6,662 nt of DNA from an uncultured Oscillospiraceae bacterium (GCA_958354085.1 CATWUX010000128.1:1-6662), one strand, 5' to 3'. Positions 1 through 6,232 are shown, counted from the stretch's first letter. Numbers and translations are program-made. Notes: generated by a model from the sequence alone, not told the origin.

Positions 1-1
1 C

Positions 2-7
2 AGGAGG
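2..7 (+). promoter_or_regulatory. Ribosome binding site of clpE
   Basis: A perfect AGGAGG sits 6 bases before the ATG at 14. It fixes the start of the Clp gene even though almost no upstream sequence is available. Confidence 0.85.
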
Positions 8-13
8 GATCCT

Positions 14-2284
14 ATGGTTTGTTCACGTTGCAAAAAGCGTGCGGCAGTGGTCTTTATCACCCGCATGGAAGGCGAAAAGACCATCAACGATGGTCTTTGT
101 TTGGTATGCGCAAAAGAGCTGGGAATTAAACCGGTGGGCGATTTGTTGGATAAATTCGGCATCACCGATGACGATATGGAACAAATGGATCAACAGCTGG
201 GAGAATTGATGAATCTGGCGGAAACCGGCGAGGAGGAGGATTTTACCCCCGGCGGTGCCGCCACCTTTCCGTTTTTGCAGAATCTTTTCGGTTCTTCCGA
301 TAAAGACGCCGCCCAAGAAACAGCGGCTGCCTCTGTGCAGGAACCTGATAAAGCAGAAAAAAAGAAGCAAAAAAAGCGTAAATTTTTGAGCCAATATTGC
401 ACCGATCTAACCGAACGTGCACGCGAAGGTAAGCTGGATCGGATCATCGGCCGTGATCAGGAGATCTATCGCGTCGTGCAGATTTTGTCTCGCCGCACCA
501 AAAACAACCCCTGCCTGATTGGGGAACCCGGCGTGGGTAAAACCGCCATTGCAGAAGGCCTGGCGCTGCGCATCGCGTCCGGCAACGTCCCTCCCCGCCT
601 GCTGACCAAAGAAATCCATCTGCTGGATCTGACCGCGCTGGTCGCCGGCACGCAATTTCGCGGCCAATTTGAGAGCCGCATCAAAGGTCTCATCGAGGAG
701 GTCAAAGCCGAAGGAAACATCATCCTGTTCATTGACGAGGTGCATAATCTGGTCGGCACGGGAGATTCCGAGGGCAGCATGTCCGCCGCCAACATACTCA
801 AGCCGGCGCTTTCCCGCGGCGAAAATCAGGTGATCGGCGCCACCACCTTTAACGAATACCGCAAGCACATTGAAAAAGACGCCGCGCTTGAGCGACGTTT
901 TCAGCCGGTAACCGTGGAGGAGCCCTCCATCGAAGACAGCACCAAAATGCTGATCGGCATCAAACATTATTACGAAAATTATCACGGCGTGCGTATCACC
1001 GACGAACTGGTTCGCCGTGCCGTTGTTCTCTCCGAGCGGTATATCACCGATCGGTTTCTGCCGGATAAAGCCATTGATCTTCTGGATGAAGCCTGCGCGA
1101 CCGCTTCGCTGAAAAATACAGCGGCGGCACAATACGACGAACTGCAAAGGCGTGCGGCCGAGCTGAAAAAAGACGAGGAAGCACAGATGGCGGCGGAAGC
1201 CATCGATTATGAAAAACTGGCCAATACCCGTGCGGAATTGATGAAGGTGGAACAGGAATCCGATGACCTGCGCGAAGCCGCCACACAGGCGCCGGTCACG
1301 ATGGATGACCTTGCCGGCGTCATTGAACTGTGGACGGGGATCCCCGCCTCCAAAATTCGTGAAAATGAACTCGCCAAGCTGGCACATATGGAAGAGCACA
1401 TCCTTGCCAAAATTATCGGGCAGGACGAAGCCGTGGCGCTGGTCAGCGCCGCCATCCGTCGCAGCCGCGTGCAGATCAGCCCCCGCCGCCGACCGGCCTC
1501 TTTCATCTTCGTCGGTCCGACAGGCGTCGGAAAAACCGAGCTGGTCAAGGTGCTGGCGACCGAACTGTTTGATACGCCGGAAACGCTCATCCGGCTGGAT
1601 ATGTCTGAGTTTATGGAAAAGCACGCGGTTTCCCGCATCATCGGCTCGCCTCCCGGTTACGTCGGCTATGACGAGGCAGGACAGCTGACCGAAAAGGTAC
1701 GCCGCAAGCCATACTCGGTGCTGCTGTTTGATGAGATTGAAAAAGCGCACCCGGATGTGCTCAATATCCTGCTGCAAATTCTGGACGAGGGACGCGTCAC
1801 GGATGCGCACGGACGTGTGGTCAACTTTGAAAACACGGTCATCGTCATGACCTCCAACGCCGGCAGCCAATTCCGGGAGAATCTCATGGGCTTCGGCAAA
1901 TCCGATGCACAAGCCTCCCGCGATAAAGCCGAAAAAGCGCTTTCCGATTTCCTGCGGCCGGAGTTTCTCAGCCGTGTGGATGAAATCGTATACTTCCGCC
2001 CTCTCGGCGCGGACGATTTCCGCCGTATCGCGGATCTGATGCTCAGCGAGCTGGTGGAGCCGTTGTCCGAACGCGGTATTGCTTTCAGCTGGACAGCCGA
2101 GGCGGCGCAAGCACTGGCCGCCATGGCGGTCGGCGGAAAACGCGGCGCGCGCGATCTGCGCAACGCCATTCGCCGTGAGGTTGAGGATAAAGTCGCCATG
2201 TGCATCGTACAGAACTGCGACAAGGACATGAGCGCCATAAAGGTAGAGGCTGCGGACGGTAAATTGACAATTCATGCACAGTAA
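14..2284 (+). CDS. clpE: ClpE-type Clp ATPase (AAA+ unfoldase) with N-terminal zinc finger
   Basis: A 756-residue two-ring AAA+ unfoldase, expected to unfold substrates in the cytoplasm and feed them to the ClpP protease. Residues 3-6 (CSRC) and 29-32 (CLVC) form a treble-cysteine-pair zinc finger like that of ClpE and McsA. The double Clp_N repeat of ClpC/ClpA/ClpB is absent; a charged linker (about 35-123) ends in a lysine-rich stretch. AAA domain 1 has Walker A GEPGVGKT at 170-177, pore-loop Phe215 and Walker B ending D241-E242. A short UVR/M-type coiled coil lies at about 374-420. AAA domain 2 has Walker A GPTGVGKT at 501-508, pore-loop Tyr549 and Walker B D573-E574. MGF at 625-627 fits the ClpP-docking loop position. 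The start is supported by AGGAGG at 2-7 with a 6-base spacer. Length and domain order match ClpE better than ClpC. ClpE genes are often CtsR-controlled, but the promoter lies outside the window. Confidence 0.9.
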   Translation: MVCSRCKKRAAVVFITRMEGEKTINDGLCLVCAKELGIKPVGDLLDKFGITDDDMEQMDQQLGELMNLAETGEEEDFTPGGAATFPFLQNLFGSSDKDAAQETAAASVQEPDKAEKKKQKKRKFLSQYCTDLTERAREGKLDRIIGRDQEIYRVVQILSRRTKNNPCLIGEPGVGKTAIAEGLALRIASGNVPPRLLTKEIHLLDLTALVAGTQFRGQFESRIKGLIEEVKAEGNIILFIDEVHNLVGTGDSEGSMSAANILKPALSRGENQVIGATTFNEYRKHIEKDAALERRFQPVTVEEPSIEDSTKMLIGIKHYYENYHGVRITDELVRRAVVLSERYITDRFLPDKAIDLLDEACATASLKNTAAAQYDELQRRAAELKKDEEAQMAAEAIDYEKLANTRAELMKVEQESDDLREAATQAPVTMDDLAGVIELWTGIPASKIRENELAKLAHMEEHILAKIIGQDEAVALVSAAIRRSRVQISPRRRPASFIFVGPTGVGKTELVKVLATELFDTPETLIRLDMSEFMEKHAVSRIIGSPPGYVGYDEAGQLTEKVRRKPYSVLLFDEIEKAHPDVLNILLQILDEGRVTDAHGRVVNFENTVIVMTSNAGSQFRENLMGFGKSDAQASRDKAEKALSDFLRPEFLSRVDEIVYFRPLGADDFRRIADLMLSELVEPLSERGIAFSWTAEAAQALAAMAVGGKRGARDLRNAIRREVEDKVAMCIVQNCDKDMSAIKVEAADGKLTIHAQ
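358..381 (+). other. Tandem A AAA AAG slippery heptamers with -1 stop (candidate frameshift site)
   Basis: Within clpE the heptamer A AAA AAG occurs twice in the phase required for -1 slippage (358-364 and 370-376), in the lysine-rich linker just before the first AAA domain. After a -1 slip at either site the ribosome reads to the TAA at 379-381, giving a product of about 122 residues with only the zinc finger and linker. The same heptamer drives programmed frameshifting in E. coli dnaX. A weak SD-like AGGA lies at 339-342. I see no strong hairpin close downstream. The heptamers, phase and stop are seen directly; actual frameshifting is inference, since any Lys-Lys run can create such a motif. 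Confidence 0.3.
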
Positions 2285-2294
2285 ATGCTCTTTT

Positions 2295-2318
2295 GCCGGC
2301 CGACTTGATGCGGCCGGC
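2295..2318 (+). terminator. GC-rich hairpin after clpE, possible weak terminator
   Basis: GCCGGCCG (2295-2302) and CGGCCGGC (2311-2318) form a perfect 8-bp stem with an 8-base loop, 10 bases after the clpE stop. Only three T follow before the sequence becomes mixed, so termination is probably partial. It may lower readthrough from clpE into the downstream hydrolase gene. No T tract follows on the minus strand. Confidence 0.45.
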
Positions 2319-2337
2319 TTTCGCATAGGTTTTCCGG

Positions 2338-2343
2338 AAAGGA
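2338..2343 (+). promoter_or_regulatory. Ribosome binding site deciding the patatin-like start
   Basis: AAAGGA sits 8 bases before the ATG at 2352. The in-frame ATG at 2343 overlaps this site, and the ATG at 2274 lies inside clpE with no suitable site, so 2352 is the best start. Confidence 0.6.
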
Positions 2344-2351
2344 TGAGGCAA

Positions 2352-3206
2352 ATGAAATTCGGACTGGTCGTGGAGGGCGGCGCAAACCGCTCGATTTTTG
2401 CTTGCGGCGCTATGGATGCTTTGCTGGAAAATGGAATTTTCGCCGACTATTTTATCGGCACCTCCGCCGGCATTGCCAATGGTATCTCGTATCTTTCCAA
2501 ACAACCGCGGCGCAATCTGGAAATATTGGAACGCTATGTAAACGACCGGCGGTATATGGGCAAGCGCCATTTGCTCAATCCCTTCAACCGCAGCTATTAC
2601 AACCGTCGATTTGTATTCGCGGATATTCCGGCACAGTATATCCCGTTTTATTTTGACGCGTTTGCCGCCTATCCGGGCCGTGCGGTCGCGGTCGTCACCA
2701 ATATGCTGACCGGTCAAGCCGAATATCGGGAGGTCGAGCGCGATGATCCGGAATTTCGGGTGTTGCAGGCCTCCTGTGCCCTTCCGCTGCTGTTCCCGAA
2801 AATTGTGCTTGACGGCATTCCGTACATGGATGGCGGCGTATGCGATTCGATACCGTTTCGTCACGCGATGGAAGAAGGCTGTGACCGTGTTTTGGTGCTG
2901 CTCACCCGTGAAAAAGGGTACCGCAAGCAGCCGGAAAAGGCTCTGGAACTGGCGGAAAAGCGTTATCGGAAATATCCGCAGTTTTGCGCAGCGCTGCACA
3001 ACCGTACCGAAGCCTATAACCGCAGCGTGGACGAGCTGGACGCATTGGAGGCCAAAGGCACTGTGCTGACCATCCGCCCGGCCGATACCGCCCATTTCGG
3101 GCGTCTGGAACGGGACGTCGAAAAGATTCGCGCCTTTTATCAGGAAGGCTATGAGCAAACGATCCAACGCCTTCCGGAAATTCGCGCCTATTTGCAGGAA
3201 AAATAA
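2352..3206 (+). CDS. Patatin-like phospholipase/acyl hydrolase (YjjU/COG4667 type)
   Basis: A 284-residue protein of the patatin fold, predicted to be a serine acyl hydrolase using a Ser-Asp dyad. The N-terminus (FGLVVEGGANRS, residues 3-14) gives the glycine-rich oxyanion-hole loop with Arg13. GTSAG at 36-40 is the G-x-S-x-G nucleophile elbow with Ser38. DGG at 160-162 carries the catalytic Asp160. The YMG and NLE pattern between them and the overall length fit the YjjU-like group of bacterial patatins. No signal peptide or membrane segment is visible, so a cytoplasmic or peripheral location is likely. The substrate is unknown. The start at 2352 is chosen from its AAAGGA site and because family members begin M-K-x-G-L-V. 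It lies 67 bases after clpE in the same direction, beyond a hairpin, so co-transcription would be partial. The perfect terminator at 3222 ends this transcript. Confidence 0.88.
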   Translation: MKFGLVVEGGANRSIFACGAMDALLENGIFADYFIGTSAGIANGISYLSKQPRRNLEILERYVNDRRYMGKRHLLNPFNRSYYNRRFVFADIPAQYIPFYFDAFAAYPGRAVAVVTNMLTGQAEYREVERDDPEFRVLQASCALPLLFPKIVLDGIPYMDGGVCDSIPFRHAMEEGCDRVLVLLTREKGYRKQPEKALELAEKRYRKYPQFCAALHNRTEAYNRSVDELDALEAKGTVLTIRPADTAHFGRLERDVEKIRAFYQEGYEQTIQRLPEIRAYLQEK

Positions 3207-3221
3207 ACGGTTCTATACCAT

Positions 3222-3257
3222 AAAAGGAGCGGACGCCGGTTGGCGTCCGCTCCTTTT
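3222..3257. terminator. Strong bidirectional intrinsic terminator
   Basis: AAAAGGAGCGGACGCC (3222-3237) and its exact complement (3242-3257) form a 16-bp stem with a 4-base GGTT loop. The T run at 3254-3257 serves the plus strand, and the A run at 3222-3225 gives a T run on the minus strand. It lies 15 bases after the patatin-like stop and about 90 bases after the rubrerythrin stop, so it can end both convergent transcripts. Confidence 0.92.
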
Positions 3258-3271
3258 CTCTGGGTACTGCA

Positions 3272-3304
3272 AAGCCGAGTACACATTTCACCAAGCCAGT
3301 ACAC
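3272..3304. repeat. Imperfect direct repeat AAGCC(G)AGTACAC
   Basis: AAGCCGAGTACAC (3272-3284) recurs as AAGCCAGTACAC (3293-3304), 21 bases apart and differing by one inserted base. It lies in the spacer between the terminator and the rubrerythrin stop. No function can be assigned; it may be the trace of a small duplication. Confidence 0.4.
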
Positions 3305-3308
3305 TCTC

Positions 3309-3328
3309 CCGCATTCGGCCGGATGCGG
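3309..3328. repeat. 20-bp near-perfect palindrome in the convergent spacer
   Basis: CCGCAT (3309-3314) pairs with ATGCGG (3323-3328), and the inner bases continue the pairing with one T/G pair, so only one symmetric position breaks the palindrome. No T run follows on either strand, so it is not a standard terminator. It could protect the 3' end of a rubrerythrin transcript, but this is speculative. Confidence 0.35.
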
Positions 3329-3343
3329 AATTCTGCCTGACGA

Positions 3344-3883
3344 TCAATAATTCTGTGCGCGAAGTTTGAAATAGGCCTGCGGATGTGCACATACCGGGCA
3401 CACCTCCGGCGCTTTCTCGCCTACGTGGATATGTCCGCAGTTCGCGCATTCCCAAATGACGATATCGCCTTTTTGGAACACCGCACCTTCTTTGACATTT
3501 TTCAGCAGCGCCCGATACCGCTCCTCATGCGCTTTTTCAATCTTCGCCACTTCGGAAAACAGGAAAGCGATATGATCGAAGCCCTCTTCCTTGGCTTCTT
3601 TGGCGAATGTGGCATACATATCGGTCCACTCGTAGTTTTCACCCGCTGCCGCGTCCTCCAGATTGGTCGCGGTATCCGGCATGCCGTCATGCAGCAGTTT
3701 GAACCAGATCTTGGCGTGCTCTTTTTCGTTGTTGGCCGTCTCGGTAAACAGCTCGGCAATCTGCTCAAAGCCTTCCTTCTTGGCCTTGGAAGCGTAATAC
3801 GTGTACTTATTGCGCGCCTGCGATTCGCCGGCAAAAGCCGCCATCAGATTGGCTTCGGTTTTGGTGCCTTTCAATTCTTTCAT
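3344..3883 (-). CDS. rbr: Rubrerythrin
   Basis: A 179-residue non-haem iron protein, expected to reduce hydrogen peroxide in the cytoplasm of anaerobes with electrons from rubredoxin or an NADH-linked reductase. The N-terminal four-helix diiron domain shows the expected ligands: Glu20 (GESQA), E53-x-x-H56, E82-x-x-E85 and E116-x-x-H119. The C-terminal rubredoxin-like domain has C146-x-x-C149 and C162-x-x-C165 for a mononuclear iron site. Length and domain order are those of classical rubrerythrin. The start at 3883 (MKELKGT) is chosen because GAGGA lies 8 bases upstream; the in-frame ATGs at 3892 and 3913 lack such a site. It has its own sigma-A-like promoter just past the upstream permease gene, and it converges on the patatin-like gene with a shared terminator. 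It is complete and nothing is missing from the metal sites. Confidence 0.96.
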   Translation of the reverse strand: MKELKGTKTEANLMAAFAGESQARNKYTYYASKAKKEGFEQIAELFTETANNEKEHAKIWFKLLHDGMPDTATNLEDAAAGENYEWTDMYATFAKEAKEEGFDHIAFLFSEVAKIEKAHEERYRALLKNVKEGAVFQKGDIVIWECANCGHIHVGEKAPEVCPVCAHPQAYFKLRAQNY

Positions 3884-3891
3884 ATACTGCA

Positions 3892-3896
3892 TCCTC
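3892..3896 (-). promoter_or_regulatory. Ribosome binding site deciding the rubrerythrin start
   Basis: On the minus strand GAGGA precedes the ATG at 3883 by 8 bases. The upstream ATG at 3892 overlaps this site and so is an unlikely start. Confidence 0.75.
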
Positions 3897-3921
3897 ACTT
3901 TCATACTATACACCGCCGCAA

Positions 3922-3939
3922 AGTTAGCAGTGATTAACT
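3922..3939 (-). promoter_or_regulatory. Short inverted repeat at the rubrerythrin transcription start
   Basis: AGTTA (3922-3926) and TAACT (3935-3939) form an inverted repeat with an 8-base spacer over the predicted transcription start. This is a typical operator position, but the arms are short and it does not match the PerR box. It is only a candidate. Confidence 0.2.
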
Positions 3940-3941
3940 AC

Positions 3942-3970
3942 AGTATATTCCTTTTTTCACCAAAATGCAA
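3942..3970 (-). promoter_or_regulatory. Sigma-A-like promoter of rubrerythrin
   Basis: On the minus strand TTGCAT (3970-3965) and TATACT (3947-3942) are separated by exactly 17 bases, a good match to TTGACA-17-TATAAT, with an A-rich spacer. Transcription would start near 3935, leaving a leader of about 50 bases. The -35 box is only 6 bases beyond the permease stop, so rubrerythrin can be expressed independently of the exporter genes. Confidence 0.7.
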
Positions 3971-3976
3971 GCGAAA

Positions 3977-5164
3977 TTATTCGGCTCTGAGCGCCTCAAC
4001 AGGACGCAGCTTGGAAGCCTTGACCGCCGGATAAACACCGAACACCGCGCCGATCGCGACGGCGAAAACAATCAGCCATCCGAACGAAGAAAGCGGCAAA
4101 GGGACAGAAAACCCGAACAGGGACACGCCTGCCCAGGCCACCGTCGCCCCCAGCAGTACCCCGCTCAAGCTTCCAAGCAGAGAAATGATAACGGCTTCCG
4201 CCAGAAACTCAAATAGAATCCGTTTTCTGGACGCGCCGATCGCTTTTTTGATCCCGATTTCCCGCGTGCGCTCGTTCACCGACACCAGCATGATCGTCAT
4301 GATCCCCAATCCGGACACCAGCAGGGAAATTCCGCTGATGAACGTCAGCACCAGCGTCACGATATCCAGCAGATTGCTCAGGCGATCCTTCTGCATCGCC
4401 AGATTGTCGGTGCGGAAAAAGTTTTTGCGGCCGGTCGTGTGTTCCAGAATATCTGTAATGCGGGTTTCGGTGATCTTCACATCCGCATCCTTTTCCACAC
4501 GCACCGCGATTTGATCAATGGTTTCCCGCCCGGTAATGCTTTGCAGCGTCGTATACGGCACATAAATCATGCCGGGAATAAATTCCACAATGTTCTGCAG
4601 CAAGCTGCTGCCGGTCGCGGTCACACCGATAATTTCAAATTCCTCACTGCTGCCGGCAATGTTCAGCGTCACGTGCTTGCCGGTAATATTTTCCCGCTGA
4701 TAGGCATTTTGCGCGACCGTCTGATCGACCACGCATACCCGTGCCGCCGCTTTAACATCCCCGCGGGAAATCAACCGCCCGTATTCCAGCTCCAACGAGA
4801 TCACCTGCTTGGCGCCGGAGTCGATCCCGCACACCAGCGTACTCGCATCGTTGTTGCGCAGCGAAGAGATCGCATACTCGATCACCAGCGGCATCGCGCT
4901 GTTCACATTGGAAATACCGCGAATCGTTTCCAGATTCTCCAAAGTCAGTCCCGCCACGGTACCGATACCGCCGCTGGTGCTCACGGAAAGCCCGTCCACC
5001 CCCATTTTATCCAGTTCACTATTCACCGCATACTTTCCTGCGCTGGAAATAACCGCTACGATCGCCACCATCGTTACCCCGACCGTGATACCGCTGACGG
5101 TCAACAGCGTCCGCGTCCATTTGCGCGATATACTTTTTAAAGCGCACAGCCAAATATCCCGCAT
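3977..5164 (-). CDS. MacB/FtsX-type ABC transporter permease
   Basis: A 395-residue membrane subunit of a MacB/YknZ-like ABC exporter. One membrane helix lies near the N-terminus (about 19-40), followed by a large extracellular MacB-type core domain (about 45-260). Three helices follow at about 266-293, 319-345 and 360-381. The cytoplasmic segment with N297-E-R-T-R-E-I-G304 and KKAIGA is the highly conserved FtsX-family coupling region that contacts the ATPase. The C-terminus ends in the family's typical KASKLRPVEALR. There is no Walker A motif, so this is the permease alone and not a fused MacB. The start is supported by AGGGGAG with a 9-base spacer. It lies 18 bases after the membrane fusion protein gene, so the two are surely co-transcribed. 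No ATPase gene is adjacent. The substrate cannot be told from sequence; related pumps export peptides, antibiotics or lipoproteins. Confidence 0.92.
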   Translation of the reverse strand: MRDIWLCALKSISRKWTRTLLTVSGITVGVTMVAIVAVISSAGKYAVNSELDKMGVDGLSVSTSGGIGTVAGLTLENLETIRGISNVNSAMPLVIEYAISSLRNNDASTLVCGIDSGAKQVISLELEYGRLISRGDVKAAARVCVVDQTVAQNAYQRENITGKHVTLNIAGSSEEFEIIGVTATGSSLLQNIVEFIPGMIYVPYTTLQSITGRETIDQIAVRVEKDADVKITETRITDILEHTTGRKNFFRTDNLAMQKDRLSNLLDIVTLVLTFISGISLLVSGLGIMTIMLVSVNERTREIGIKKAIGASRKRILFEFLAEAVIISLLGSLSGVLLGATVAWAGVSLFGFSVPLPLSSFGWLIVFAVAIGAVFGVYPAVKASKLRPVEALRAE

Positions 5165-5182
5165 TCCGCCGCTCTCCCCTTT

Positions 5183-6118
5183 TTATTCTTCTATCGCGAC
5201 CGGCGCACCGTCCCGCGGGATAGTTTCCGGCTCCAGAATAATGCGGTCGCCTGCCGATACACCGGCCGTTACATGAAAACCGGTGCTCAGCTCCGCCGCT
5301 GTGGTAATCGGGGTTTTGACGGCATAGCCGTCGCGGTAAACATACACATATTCCTGATTGTTCTTATCCTGCAATACGGCTTCATACGGAACGATCAGAG
5401 CATCCGGCGTGCTGCCGAGAATCACCTTGGCTTTGGCGGACAGCCCCAGCCGCAGCGAATCGTCGATTTGATCAGGCGACAGTGTGATCATGGCGTCCAC
5501 CACGGTTTCTGCCACGCTGCCGACGTATTGCTGCCGCGCGGACGGCGAAATATAAGACAACTCGCCCGTATACTGGGCGCGCCGGAAAGCGCTCCCGCTG
5601 ACAACGGCGGGTTGTCCGACCTTGACGTTTTTAATATTGTTTTCATGGATCGCGATTTTCACCAACAGCCCGTCTGTGGAGGAGATGACGGCGCACGGCT
5701 TGGCTGAATCGGTCAGTTTTCCCTGCTCAACGTTCAATGTCGCGATCACGCCGCCGACCGGCGCGATCACTTCTTTTTTGATGCGGTCAGTGGGAATGGA
5801 ACCGACCGGCAAGCCCCCGACCGACGCAAGCACCTCCTTCGTGGCGTCCACATCCACCGTGAACAGAACGTCGCCCTTGCGCACCTTATCCCCTGCTTTG
5901 ACAAACAGCTGCTCAGCCACACAGCTGACTTCCGTATACAGGTTCTTACTTTCGGCGGGTTCGATCTTCCCGGAACAGGTCACCGTCTGTTCCATGAGCT
6001 GCGGCTCCAATGTATACAAGCGTACCGGCGTTTCCGGCGTTTTCGTCAGCTTTCCGGCGATGACGATACCCGCCATCAGCATGGCCGTCGCCGTAAGCAA
6101 TATGCTGTACTTTTTCAT
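5183..6118 (-). CDS. HlyD/RND-type membrane fusion protein of an ABC exporter
   Basis: A 311-residue periplasmic-adaptor-type protein (MacA/YknX-like) that partners the permease encoded next to it. Residues 5-24 form one hydrophobic segment without a lipobox Cys, so it is probably anchored by an uncleaved N-terminal helix outside the membrane. The two halves of the lipoyl/barrel-sandwich domain are at about 43-89 (with VKAGDKVRKGDVLF) and 116-147 (with APVGGVIATLNVEQG). They are joined by only about 25 residues, so the long alpha-helical hairpin of MacA is missing. A beta-barrel domain (about 150-235) and a membrane-proximal domain with LIVPYEAVL follow. The start at 6118 (MKKYSILL) is chosen because AGGGGGA lies 9 bases upstream; the ATG at 6127 is too close to that site, and the longer frame to 6325 runs into the CLC gene. 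The substrate is unknown. Confidence 0.88.
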   Translation of the reverse strand: MKKYSILLTATAMLMAGIVIAGKLTKTPETPVRLYTLEPQLMEQTVTCSGKIEPAESKNLYTEVSCVAEQLFVKAGDKVRKGDVLFTVDVDATKEVLASVGGLPVGSIPTDRIKKEVIAPVGGVIATLNVEQGKLTDSAKPCAVISSTDGLLVKIAIHENNIKNVKVGQPAVVSGSAFRRAQYTGELSYISPSARQQYVGSVAETVVDAMITLSPDQIDDSLRLGLSAKAKVILGSTPDALIVPYEAVLQDKNNQEYVYVYRDGYAVKTPITTAAELSTGFHVTAGVSAGDRIILEPETIPRDGAPVAIEE

Positions 6119-6127
6119 CCTGTGCAT

Positions 6128-6134
6128 TCCCCCT
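6128..6134 (-). promoter_or_regulatory. Ribosome binding site of the membrane fusion protein gene
   Basis: On the minus strand AGGGGGA ends 9 bases before the ATG at 6118 and touches the ATG at 6127, which favours 6118. The same G run is complementary to an upstream C run (6174-6178), so it could be masked by RNA folding. Confidence 0.65.
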
Positions 6135-6178
6135 ATACCTTGGTTATTCTTTGACGCAAGCGGCAAAATATAAGGGGG
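6129..6178 (-). promoter_or_regulatory. Possible RBS-masking stem in the adaptor leader
   Basis: In the minus-strand RNA, CCCCCTTATA (6178-6169) can pair with TATAGGGGG (6137-6129) with one bulged base, closing a loop of about 31 bases. The pairing would hide the ribosome binding site of the membrane fusion protein gene. The complementarity is seen; any regulatory role is inference. Confidence 0.3.
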
Positions 6179-6202
6179 ATTTCCTGCCAGAAAGATAAAT
6201 TT

Positions 6203-6232
6203 TTTATGATCAGTGCGTTTGATGATCGACAA
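6203..6232 (-). promoter_or_regulatory. Weak candidate promoter for the exporter pair
   Basis: On the minus strand TTGTCG (6232-6227) and CATAAA (6208-6203) are spaced by 18 bases; each matches the sigma-A consensus at four of six positions. It overlaps the end of the CLC gene. No terminator is visible between CLC and the exporter genes, so co-transcription from upstream is equally possible. Confidence 0.2.

Noticed and set aside
407..2326. 639-codon open frame on the minus strand opposite clpE
   Set aside because: It is the shadow of a strongly supported AAA+ gene. Its translation is low-complexity, His/Arg/Phe-rich and shows no recognisable domain or ribosome binding site.
2274..2351. N-terminal extension of the patatin-like protein to the ATG at 2274
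   Set aside because: It would overlap clpE and run through the GC hairpin. The ATG at 2352 has a well-spaced binding site and gives the usual family N-terminus.
2085..3167. 360-codon open frame on the minus strand opposite the patatin-like gene
   Set aside because: It is antisense to a gene with a complete catalytic motif set and crosses the clpE end. No family resemblance was seen.
3383..3937. 184-codon plus-strand frame opposite rubrerythrin
   Set aside because: Rubrerythrin on the other strand has all metal ligands; this frame has no recognisable features.
4439..5276. Plus-strand frames opposite the permease
   Set aside because: They are shadows of the FtsX-family gene, with no plausible start sites or domains.
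6132..6160. TTGCGT with TATAGG as a promoter directly before the adaptor gene
   Set aside because: The supposed -10 box overlaps the ribosome binding site, so transcription would begin at or after the translation start.
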